Below are positions 8,055 through 15,113 of a DNA stretch of 42,935 bases, in pieces (positions within the stretch are counted from its first letter, which is position 1; every line of letters begins with the position of its first letter). The position numbers were made by a program, and so were the translations under genes. The notes under the pieces were generated by a model, which searched no databases, was not told where the DNA came from, and was given only the letters and a program-made list of their open reading frames with translations. Source of the stretch: Candidatus Hodarchaeota archaeon (GTDB taxonomy: Archaea; Asgardarchaeota; Heimdallarchaeia; Hodarchaeales; Hodarchaeaceae); contig JAEOSR010000129.1 in the NCBI GenBank assembly GCA_016840285.1, positions 1 through 42,935 of the forward strand, read 5' to 3'.

Positions 8055-8612
8055 ATGGTTCGATCTTTCATATGTGTCGAGATAAATAATGCAGAAGTAG
8101 TTAGACAGATAGAAGAACAAATAAAAAAAACCAGATTTGAAGGGGTTCGCCCAGTCAAATCAAATCAATTACATCTGACATTAAAATTCTTGGGAGAAGT
8201 ACCAGAATCACGTATAGCTTCGATCAAACAGGCAATTCAATCAATTGATTTTCCTTCGTTTAATATATTATTAGAAGGTATAGGTTGCTTTCCCAATCTT
8301 AATTATATCCGTGTTGTATGGATAGGGATAAGAGAAGGAAGTGATAACCTTAAACAACTCACCAACATGATAGAGAAAAAATTAAATCCTATAGGCTTTC
8401 CTAGAGAGAAGAGAGGTTTTTCTCCCCACTTGACTCTAGCCCGAATTAAAAAATTACGGAACGCAGATAAAAAACAATTAACTGCTGTTATCCAAGACTC
8501 AAAAGCCATTTCAATTGGTGTTCAAATGATAGATAAATTTATTCTCAAGAAAAGTACTCTAACACCAAAGGGCCCTATTTATGAAGATTTACTTGTTGTT
8601 CGGATGAAGTAA
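8055..8612 (+). CDS. thpR: RNA 2',3'-cyclic phosphodiesterase (LigT/ThpR family)
   Basis: 185 residues, the usual length for the 2H phosphoesterase ThpR. Both HxTx motifs are present: His40-Leu-Thr-Leu and His125-Leu-Thr-Leu, and FKFLGE-like context (LKFLGEVPE) follows the first. The enzyme opens 2',3'-cyclic phosphates at RNA ends to 2'-phosphates and is found widely in archaea, where it may act in tRNA processing or RNA repair. It follows the MFS gene by 10 bp, a transcriptional rather than functional link. ATG 8055 is the only sensible start; no strong ribosome binding site is seen. Its stop runs directly into the beta-helix remnant. Confidence 0.9.
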   Translation: MVRSFICVEINNAEVVRQIEEQIKKTRFEGVRPVKSNQLHLTLKFLGEVPESRIASIKQAIQSIDFPSFNILLEGIGCFPNLNYIRVVWIGIREGSDNLKQLTNMIEKKLNPIGFPREKRGFSPHLTLARIKKLRNADKKQLTAVIQDSKAISIGVQMIDKFILKKSTLTPKGPIYEDLLVVRMK

Positions 8613-9130
8613 AAAAGAAAAACGGGCTCCATCACAACAACTTCATTGATAATGGGTATGGAGGATCACAAGCTTATGATGCTGGGATGAATAATCTATG
8701 GTACGTTCAGACCACACAGGAGGGGAATTATTGGTCTGATTATTCTGGAACGGGAAATTATGATATAGCTGGCTTTGCTGGGACGAGTGATCAAAATCCC
8801 TTGAATGCCTTGATTACTGTTACCACCCAACAGACACCTACGGATAAGATACCGACTAGTGAGGTTAAAAGCAGCATTTACCCGTCTCTCTTTCAAGGTA
8901 CCCTTTTCGATATATTAATCATTTTTATAGTCGGTGGAGGGATAATTAGCTGAATTACTATTATTATGAGGAAATCAAGAAGACGAGCTGTCTATTCACC
9001 CCTAGCGCTTACTAAGCCCCCTGTAACCTCAAGTTCTATGCCTAGCTTATCCTTCAAATGTTGCTCTAATTGTATGGAACCCATTGATCACACTGGATTA
9101 TTTTGTATCAAATGCGGTAAAAAATTTTAG
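8612..9130 (+). pseudogene. C-terminal remnant of a beta-helix membrane protein with zinc ribbon
   Basis: Directly after thpR one frame reads NGLHHNNFIDNGYGGSQAYD and continues through NNLWYVQTTQEGNYWSDYSG, which is the end of a NosD-like parallel beta-helix domain (surface proteins of many archaea). It goes on with a TM segment (LFDILIIFIVGGGIIS), an in-frame TGA at 8951-8953, and then, still in frame, MRKSRRRAVY, a Pro/Ser linker and a CSNC...CIKC zinc ribbon ending at TAG 9130. The 5' part is gone. The continuous frame on both sides of TGA shows a single nonsense change after truncation. The nearest start, ATG 8687, would make an 88-residue peptide, probably meaningless. Confidence 0.7.
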
Positions 9131-9467
9131 ATTCTTTGAGTAAATGATCCTCCGTGAGCGTACGTACCCCACCTGTGGCATGATGGCTTATAAGGTATCA
9201 ACTTCTCCAATACATCATATCCTGAAGAAGTAAAAAAGAGCCATCTACAGAACAGATATTGTTTGTTACATTTCTTATAGTCATAATACTCCTTGGTATA
9301 CGGGATAAAATCACTTTTAACGGACTTCTTTAACTGACTTCAGAGTGAGTCGGTTTCTGGATTCGATCGCTGGCCGAAAAAGCTAACTCACAACTCGGTA
9401 AGAACGATCGTTCACGGTGCAGTGAGAGGTGGAGTAGAGGGATTTTTTAAAGAAATAACCACTCAGG
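9131..9467. other. Intergenic stretch without a gene
   Basis: Nothing convincing is encoded here. One plus-strand frame (about 9240-9332) gives a short hydrophobic stretch, EQILFVTFLIVIILLGIRDK, that may be another TM remnant. A perfect 12-bp palindrome, GAACGATCGTTC, lies at 9402-9413. The downstream side holds the 3' end region of the minus-strand GTPase gene. Confidence 0.5.
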
Positions 9468-10211
9468 TTATGAGTATTTCTGTTTCAGTTTTTCTATAAA
9501 GTTTCGATGTGCAAAAATCTGAATAGCCAGTCGCTTAAATGCTTGTTTAACTCCTTCATCGGTTTTTGCACTAGTAATAATTGATTTGACACCGAACCCA
9601 TGATCTCTTAAGGTTTCACTATTGACAATTTTAGCTATATTATGAATTTTTTTATCTGGAACGTTCGGGAATCCATGGTGACGCAGATCACTTTTATTCC
9701 CGACAATAACAAATGGTACTGGTCCTAGATCATTATTTCTCCATAATTCATTTATCCAATGTTTAATATTATCAAAAGATGAAGGATTTGTGATGTCACA
9801 TACAATAAGGGCTCCATGAGAACCTTTGTAAAATGATTTTCGTACCTGATGATACATTAATTGTCCTGCAAGATCCCAAATAACAAATTTAACTTTATAG
9901 CTACCAACTTGATCCTCATGAATAGCAAAATCTGCACCAATTGTCTGTTGATATTTTGATGAAAAACTTTCTCCCAAATAGCACCTTCTCAAAGAAGTTT
10001 TTCCCACTGCACCGTCCCCTGCTAAGACAATTTTCAGAAAATATTCTCTTGATCTTTCGTCAATTATTATTTTCTCTTCAATACTTTCATCAGGTTCTTC
10101 TTCTGGTAGCTTCGATAGATTAGTGTTTTTAATACGCTCCCAAAGCTCGTAAAATGATTCAGTTTTTTCAGGTGACTCTATTTTTATTTTATTATCATAT
10201 TTTTTATCCAT
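9468..10211 (-). CDS. Ras/Rab-like small GTPase with N-terminal extension
   Basis: 247 residues. All G motifs are present: G1 GDGAVGKT (65-72), switch I Thr90 in QQTIGADF, G3 WDLAGQ (112-117, Ala for the usual Thr), G4 NKSD (172-175), G5 TSAK (213-216). The layout and TIGADF resemble Rab more than Arf. A charged 57-residue extension precedes the fold. The C-terminus (KLKQKYS) lacks a CaaX or CC prenylation signal, so membrane attachment, if any, uses another route. Asgard archaea have many such GTPases, the closest prokaryotic relatives of eukaryotic Ras-superfamily switches. It begins the GTPase/two-component cluster and is transcribed in the same direction as the two GTPase genes upstream. 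Confidence 0.9.
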   Translation of the reverse strand: MDKKYDNKIKIESPEKTESFYELWERIKNTNLSKLPEEEPDESIEEKIIIDERSREYFLKIVLAGDGAVGKTSLRRCYLGESFSSKYQQTIGADFAIHEDQVGSYKVKFVIWDLAGQLMYHQVRKSFYKGSHGALIVCDITNPSSFDNIKHWINELWRNNDLGPVPFVIVGNKSDLRHHGFPNVPDKKIHNIAKIVNSETLRDHGFGVKSIITSAKTDEGVKQAFKRLAIQIFAHRNFIEKLKQKYS

Positions 10212-10329
10212 TTAAAGTCCTCTTTCTAATTATATTCATCCGATAGAGTAATATGCAGTTCAAAACGCGTTGAATGTTCTTTAATAAAGTTACCAAGTCT
10301 TAAACGATATGTTTTTAGCACTCCTTGAG

Positions 10330-11592
10330 TTAAAATCTCTTAATTCTATCTCGAGTACGTCTTACTTCTCCCGTAATGCTTGGGTCTTTTTCTTCCTTAA
10401 GACAATCTTGGATAATAGCATTAAAGAGCTCTTCTATTCCTTTTCCTTCTACTGCATTTGTTGAGAAAAATTTCCCTATTGATCCTATTACTGAATCAGT
10501 CTCTCCTACTAGTTTAATTGCATCCTGTATTGTTTCTCGAATTCTTTGAAAATGTAATTTATAATCTTGCCAAGTTACACGTACTCCATTATATGAATCA
10601 TCTGTATAATCAATATTTTGAAAAATGCCAATCGACTTGCCGTATTGTAATGCTAATGGTCTCTGTTGATATATAAGGTTCATAAAGTCCTCCCACCATT
10701 GACCTTGGGGATCAATCCCCTCGTATTTAAATTTCTGAAAGAAGACAAGTTGTGCTGTTACTTCACGTGCTAAAGCACGGGTATTCACATCACTCATAAG
10801 ACTGCTTTTATACTTTTCATCAGACTCTCTTATTGAATTATACACTAGAGCTTCTACATCAGGGAAAGAAATCATATTAGTCTCGATTTTATATTGAACT
10901 AATCTCTCCTCCTTTTCTGGGAATATTAGAGAGGGTAAATAAAACGATTTCGATTCTTGTAGTTTATTTAAGAATGATTGGGATATTTTCATTTGCCACT
11001 CTTGCGATTTTATATGTTCCTCTAAATCAATTTTATTACTTATAAACCAAAACTTGGGGATATGAATATTAATATTATTATCGGATGAAATCTCTTCCAC
11101 GACTTCTTGAAAATGTCGAATACTATTTACACACGACATATTTCTGGATTTATCAAAAACAACAATCATATTATCGTTAGGTCTAGCAATTTTTCCTAGA
11201 ACAGCTCTGAAATGATCATAAATGTTCTGACCTCCAAGATCAGTCCCATTGAGATTGATTCGATAAGTAATATCTTCGTAAAAATAGGGAAAAACAAAAG
11301 AAAAATCCTCTAAGCCGATTGTTTCTGTGTCAAGGCTTATAGTGGATAAATCCCAGAGATTATCGCCATAACGAACATTGAATCCATGAATCTTTACCCA
11401 TTTGTAATAATTTGGCGAATAATTACCGTGTTGTAATTTTTTTCTTTCTTCTAATAAAATATCATTGTCTAAATAGAGTAAATAAAGATTTTTTAGGTAT
11501 TCCATAATAATCTTACTAAATGAGATAATAAGTTGGGTCTTACCAGACATACCATCCCCTAAAAGGATGATTTTAACTTCTACATCCAACAT
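10330..11592 (-). CDS. Large Ras-superfamily GTPase with a long C-terminal region
   Basis: 420 residues. G1 is GDGMSGKT (12-19), G3 DLGGQ (118-122) and G4 SNKIDL (185-190). Thr91 or a nearby Thr in the DTETIG segment could be switch I. About 50 extra residues separate G1 from switch I, and the last ~200 residues are mostly helical with no family I recognise; the end reads GEVRRTRDRIKRF, strongly basic. DLGGQ without the Rab-type Thr is closer to Arf/Gpa-like forms. It may be a GTPase with a fused effector or regulatory domain. It is 118 bp upstream of the Ras/Rab-like gene on the same strand, possibly co-transcribed. No close match with a eukaryotic family can be claimed. Confidence 0.75.
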   Translation of the reverse strand: MLDVEVKIILLGDGMSGKTQLIISFSKIIMEYLKNLYLLYLDNDILLEERKKLQHGNYSPNYYKWVKIHGFNVRYGDNLWDLSTISLDTETIGLEDFSFVFPYFYEDITYRINLNGTDLGGQNIYDHFRAVLGKIARPNDNMIVVFDKSRNMSCVNSIRHFQEVVEEISSDNNINIHIPKFWFISNKIDLEEHIKSQEWQMKISQSFLNKLQESKSFYLPSLIFPEKEERLVQYKIETNMISFPDVEALVYNSIRESDEKYKSSLMSDVNTRALAREVTAQLVFFQKFKYEGIDPQGQWWEDFMNLIYQQRPLALQYGKSIGIFQNIDYTDDSYNGVRVTWQDYKLHFQRIRETIQDAIKLVGETDSVIGSIGKFFSTNAVEGKGIEELFNAIIQDCLKEEKDPSITGEVRRTRDRIKRF

Positions 11593-11832
11593 CTTATCTA
11601 AATCTAGGTAATTAGTACTACTATTGGAAAAAATTTCTCTCAGACTCCTTCAGGTAAAATATGGTGTTTTAAGAAAATAATAAACCTCTAACCAGTTTTA
11701 ATTTTAGATTAAATAGAAAGTCTCTATGATCTTCACCAATCAATATCGTTTGTCTAATTTTGCTTAGTACAAACAAAAAATTCCTTTTTCTTTATCGTGT
11801 CATTAAACCATTTTGAATAACAATGAAGAATA

Positions 11833-12711
11833 TTATCCTATTTCATCCAATAATTTATCCAAGGTTTCAAATACCCCTTCATTCAATAATGCACTACCTT
11901 TAATAATTTTCTCTTTGGGAACTTCTAATTGCTTTGCTATTGACTTAATATTTTGAACTCTTTCTACCATATCTTGTTTATTAGCAAATATTATAAAAGG
12001 TATTTTAAAGAGCTTAGAGATTTCAAAAACTTCTTTAGTCTCCACCCAGCGTGTTGTGGCTGAATCTATAACAAAAATTATTCCAGAAGCTTCATTAGCA
12101 AATTTTGGCCATAGTTTTCTGAATTGTTTTTGTCCCCCAAGATCCCAAAGTCGTATATGCTTATTTCTATATTCAATCCTAAGAATATCCAATCCTGTTG
12201 TTGGGAGATAAGAGAGATAGCTTGTACCAGCAAAAACATGACCAAATGTCGTCTTTCCTACGTGATCAATACCCATTAACACGATTTTGATAACAACCTT
12301 TGTTGTTTCAAAATGCTTAACAATATCGTTTAAGAGAGGTTCAAAATCTTTGAAATAATTAAATTTTTCATCAAATTGCCAATTACAGTTATTTATTTGG
12401 TATTTTCGTAAAAATGCCGCTCTAACATGAGATAATACCCTTTTAGCATCGTGAGTTTCATAACCAAGAGCAACAACGGCTATAAATACAAAACTTTCAG
12501 CAGATTCTATTACGACTTTCTTATTCTCTATTATAACAGTATCAATTCCTTCTTTATCATGTGCTTCATGTGAAAAGGATAAAATAGTCGAAAAGAAGGT
12601 TTCAGGATAAATTTTTTTTGATTCGTTTTCGATGAAGTCTCGTTGAATGAGAGTACGTCCAGATTGCAAATAAATAACTCTTATACTATATATTTGTTTA
12701 ATGTCTTCCAT
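11833..12711 (-). CDS. Longin-like domain fused to an Arf-family GTPase
   Basis: 292 residues in two parts. Residues 8-105 alternate beta strands and helices in longin style: SIRVIYLQSGRTLIQRDF, a helix ETFFSTILSFSHEA, a beta hairpin, ESFVFIAVVALGYE and a helix. Residues 138-292 are an Arf/SRPRB-like GTPase: G1 GIDHVGKT (147-154), switch I LPTTGLDIL with Thr171 or Thr172, G3 WDLGGQ (189-194), G4 NKQD (244-247), G5 GSA (272-274). No N-terminal glycine for myristoylation. In eukaryotes longin domains bind or regulate GTPases in trafficking; here switch and partner are one chain. Divergent from the histidine kinase gene, sharing a repeat-rich promoter region. Confidence 0.82.
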   Translation of the reverse strand: MEDIKQIYSIRVIYLQSGRTLIQRDFIENESKKIYPETFFSTILSFSHEAHDKEGIDTVIIENKKVVIESAESFVFIAVVALGYETHDAKRVLSHVRAAFLRKYQINNCNWQFDEKFNYFKDFEPLLNDIVKHFETTKVVIKIVLMGIDHVGKTTFGHVFAGTSYLSYLPTTGLDILRIEYRNKHIRLWDLGGQKQFRKLWPKFANEASGIIFVIDSATTRWVETKEVFEISKLFKIPFIIFANKQDMVERVQNIKSIAKQLEVPKEKIIKGSALLNEGVFETLDKLLDEIG

Positions 12712-12735
12712 ACCTAAACTTTCATCAGAATTTTT

Positions 12736-12771
12736 TCAAATAAAATATATAAGTCAAATAAAATATATAAA
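12736..12771. repeat. Tandem 18-bp repeat containing TATA-like boxes
   Basis: Two back-to-back units, TCAAATAAAATATATAAG (12736-12753) and the same with a final A (12754-12771), 17 of 18 identical. They lie between the divergent longin-Arf gene and the histidine kinase gene. Each unit holds an AAATATATAA element that could act as a promoter on either strand. Further ATCATAATATATAAAT-like echoes follow to about 12800. Confidence 0.75.
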
Positions 12772-12808
12772 TATATCATAATATATAAATCTATCATAAA
12801 TACTTAAG

Positions 12809-12819
12809 TTATATAAAAG
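12809..12819 (+). promoter_or_regulatory. TATA-like element for the histidine kinase gene
   Basis: TTATATAAAAG, a near-ideal archaeal TATA box, 112 bases before the start codon at 12931. That would leave a leader of about 85 bases; other TATA-like runs lie nearby, so the exact promoter is uncertain. Confidence 0.4.
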
Positions 12820-12930
12820 TAATCCAATATTTGAAAATGACCTATTTGTTAAAATTTATCACGGATGAAAGAAAAATTTCATCATGTTGAATTCAATTTA
12901 AACAAGAAAGGATAGGAAAACGAAATCATA

Positions 12931-14664
12931 ATGAAAATATCTGAAGAGACTTCATTTGAGGAATTAGAAGAGAAAATAAATTTTCGTTTAAAAGTCGAAA
13001 AGACTATTGGGGATATATCAACTTATTTGGTATTTTCTAGTAATTTTGAGATGGCTATCAAATATTTTCTTTCAGAGATTGCAGAACTTTACCATTTTTA
13101 CCTTGTAGATGGAGCCATAGTCTGTTTATTTGATGAGCCGGTAAACAACCAGACCTTAGTTCTTGAATGGAGTTCAGATAGAATTAAATCGAAAGGTATT
13201 AATTTCAAAGGGTTTCCTATAGAAGATTTAATATGGTTCCAAAATCAAATAAAAGAAGGTCAAGAACTTATTTTTCATGAAGAATTTGAATTTCCCCCAG
13301 AAGCAGAAGCAGAAATTGATTTCCTAAAGAAATTAGGAGTTGAAATGCTCATTGCATTTCCTATCTTTACTCCCGAGTATTTAGCTGGGGCATTTATTCT
13401 TGTAAATATACTTAATTACCATACATGGCAAGAGGAGGATATTCGAACAATAAGATTATTTGCAGACATTCTGGGAACCACAGTTTTCAGAAAGAAAACA
13501 GAAGAAACTCTCTCGAAATCTCGTGATTATTTGAAGATGCAAGTAGAACGTAAAACAAAGGATCTGACTATAGAAAAAAGAAAAATTGAGTTGATTCTTA
13601 ATACAATAAAAGATGGAGTTCTGGTTTTAGATGAGGCTGGAAAGGTAATATTGACAAATGATATTTCCCGTAAGCTGTATTATCAAATTTTCAATCAAGA
13701 GTTAATTATCGGCACAAATTTAGTTTTAAGCACAGGAAATCTATTTTATGATACAGTTAAAGAATTGTTCCTATCTGAAGATCCTAAAGAAATTTCTATC
13801 GAACCAAAAAGTGGCCTGCATTTACAATTTGTTTCTGCGAAAGGAACCTATCCAGAATTAGCTTCTATTGGTACAATCATTGAGTTTAGAGATGTTACAC
13901 CATTTATTGAATTTGATAATATGAGAAAACAGTTCGTCTCCACCGTTAGTCATGAATTGCGCACTCCAATAACTGTAATAACTCAATCGATTAATAATTA
14001 TGAAAAATATGGAGATCAATTACCCGAAAATACAAAAGCTAAGCTTTTTTCAGCTATTTCAAGAAATGCAAAACTTTTACATGAACTAATTGAAGATTTA
14101 TTATTAGTTTCAAGGATTGATGAAAGAAGAGTGAAATTTCATTGGCAAGATTATGATATAGAACAAGTCTTAAGTGATGTTATTGCACAAATGGAACCTA
14201 GAGCGAAAGCTAAAAGCATAAAAATTTCTAAATCAATAAAGGTTGAAACAACATTATTTGGTGATCCTAAAAGGATGGCTCAGATTTTCAGGATAATATT
14301 AGATAATAGTATGAAATACTCACATACAGGTAATATAATTACTATTAACGGTAGTGATGATTACAAAGGAGAATATAATACAAACGGAGTGAATGGTATC
14401 ATACTACAGTTTTCTGATACAGGAATCGGAATTTCAGAAGAGGATTTACCAAAGTTATTTGATAGATTTTTCCGATCTAAAAGGGTAAGTCATATTTCAG
14501 GGACAGGTTTAGGATTGGGAATCGCTCGTGAACTTGTACATTTGCATAAAGGGGAAATTTTCATTGAAAGTAGACTGAATTATGGGACAAATGTAATAGT
14601 ATTTCTTCCAAGACTAAATAAGGAACCATCTCATGAGGAAAAAAGGGTTTTAATTCAACAATGA
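12931..14664 (+). CDS. Cytosolic sensor histidine kinase, GAF-PAS-HisKA-HATPase
   Basis: 577 residues without TM segments. Residues ~15-190 form a GAF-like domain; a coiled-coil linker (LSKSRDYLKMQVERKTKDLT) leads to a PAS-like domain at ~215-330 (LILNTIKDGVLVLDEAGKVI). HisKA carries the phospho-acceptor His341 in VSHELRTPIT. HATPase_c shows the N box (LDNSMKYS), G1 DTGIGI, F box (LFDRFFR) and G2 GTGLGLGI, so it should be active. The two sensory domains suggest an intracellular or small-molecule signal, not identifiable. The receiver gene starts 68 bp downstream in the same direction, the expected partner. A second receiver protein at 16754 is also a likely target. Confidence 0.92.
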   Translation: MKISEETSFEELEEKINFRLKVEKTIGDISTYLVFSSNFEMAIKYFLSEIAELYHFYLVDGAIVCLFDEPVNNQTLVLEWSSDRIKSKGINFKGFPIEDLIWFQNQIKEGQELIFHEEFEFPPEAEAEIDFLKKLGVEMLIAFPIFTPEYLAGAFILVNILNYHTWQEEDIRTIRLFADILGTTVFRKKTEETLSKSRDYLKMQVERKTKDLTIEKRKIELILNTIKDGVLVLDEAGKVILTNDISRKLYYQIFNQELIIGTNLVLSTGNLFYDTVKELFLSEDPKEISIEPKSGLHLQFVSAKGTYPELASIGTIIEFRDVTPFIEFDNMRKQFVSTVSHELRTPITVITQSINNYEKYGDQLPENTKAKLFSAISRNAKLLHELIEDLLLVSRIDERRVKFHWQDYDIEQVLSDVIAQMEPRAKAKSIKISKSIKVETTLFGDPKRMAQIFRIILDNSMKYSHTGNIITINGSDDYKGEYNTNGVNGIILQFSDTGIGISEEDLPKLFDRFFRSKRVSHISGTGLGLGIARELVHLHKGEIFIESRLNYGTNVIVFLPRLNKEPSHEEKRVLIQQ

Positions 14665-14701
14665 AATATTTTTAAACTAAACATATATTATTGAGCTAAT
14701 T

Positions 14702-14710
14702 AAAGGAGGT
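14702..14710 (+). promoter_or_regulatory. Strong Shine-Dalgarno that points to an ATT start
   Basis: AAAGGAGGT is a near-perfect anti-16S match. It ends seven bases before ATT at 14718, which is in frame with the response regulator, but 22 bases before the first ATG (14733). Starting at 14718 gives five extra residues (ISTLI read as MSTLI) that complete the first beta strand of a receiver domain. Confidence 0.6.
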
Positions 14711-14732
14711 AAACACGATTTCAACATTAATT

Positions 14733-15101
14733 ATGGTGGTAGAAGATAATCCAGATGTTTTATTCAATTTACTTGTTACTCTAGAAGCTAATGGTTATCA
14801 AGTAGAAACTGCAACTAATGGTAAAGAAGCAGCCAAATTGTTGACAGGAAAGGATCAAAAAGCCATCCCGAATTTAATTATTAGTGATATCATGATGCCA
14901 GAGATGGATGGATACGAATTTTATCAATTTATTAAAAATGATCCCGCATATAAAGATATTCCAATGATTTTTCTCTCTGCTCTTGCTACACCTGATGATA
15001 TTCGTTTTGCGAAGATTTTGGGAGTAAATGATTACATTACAAAGCCATTCAAGGATGAAGATTTGCTTGACATGATCGAAAAGAAGTTTTCAGGGGAATA
15101 A
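14733..15101 (+). CDS. Single-domain response regulator (receiver)
   Basis: A stand-alone CheY-like receiver of 122 residues from ATG, or 127 if the ATT at 14718 is used, as the ribosome binding site suggests. Acidic pocket VVEDN, phospho-acceptor Asp52 in IISDIMMPEMDGYEF, the switch Ser in FLSA and Lys in YITKPF are all present. It ends at KKFSGE with no output domain, so it must act by protein contact. It follows the histidine kinase by 68 bp. It is a close paralogue of the receiver half of the protein at 16754-17683 (shared ISDIMMP, DDIRF or EDIRF, and DYITKPF contexts), suggesting both listen to the same kinase. Confidence 0.92.
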   Translation: MVVEDNPDVLFNLLVTLEANGYQVETATNGKEAAKLLTGKDQKAIPNLIISDIMMPEMDGYEFYQFIKNDPAYKDIPMIFLSALATPDDIRFAKILGVNDYITKPFKDEDLLDMIEKKFSGE

Positions 15102-15103
15102 TC

Positions 15104-15110
15104 TTTTTTT
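15104..15110 (+). terminator. Poly-T terminator after the response regulator
   Basis: Seven T residues directly after the stop codon of the receiver gene, at the convergent junction with the minus-strand GTPase gene (stop at 15114). Archaeal termination commonly uses such oligo-T tracts; no hairpin is needed or seen. Confidence 0.5.
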
Positions 15111-15113
15111 CCT

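Noticed and set aside
8951..8953. Selenocysteine reading of TGA in the beta-helix remnant
   Set aside because: It lies at the end of a TM segment in a truncated gene with no start; no redox context.
9402..9413. 12-bp palindrome GAACGATCGTTC as an operator
   Set aside because: It lies between gene ends and the remnant, not in a promoter; a single short palindrome is weak evidence.
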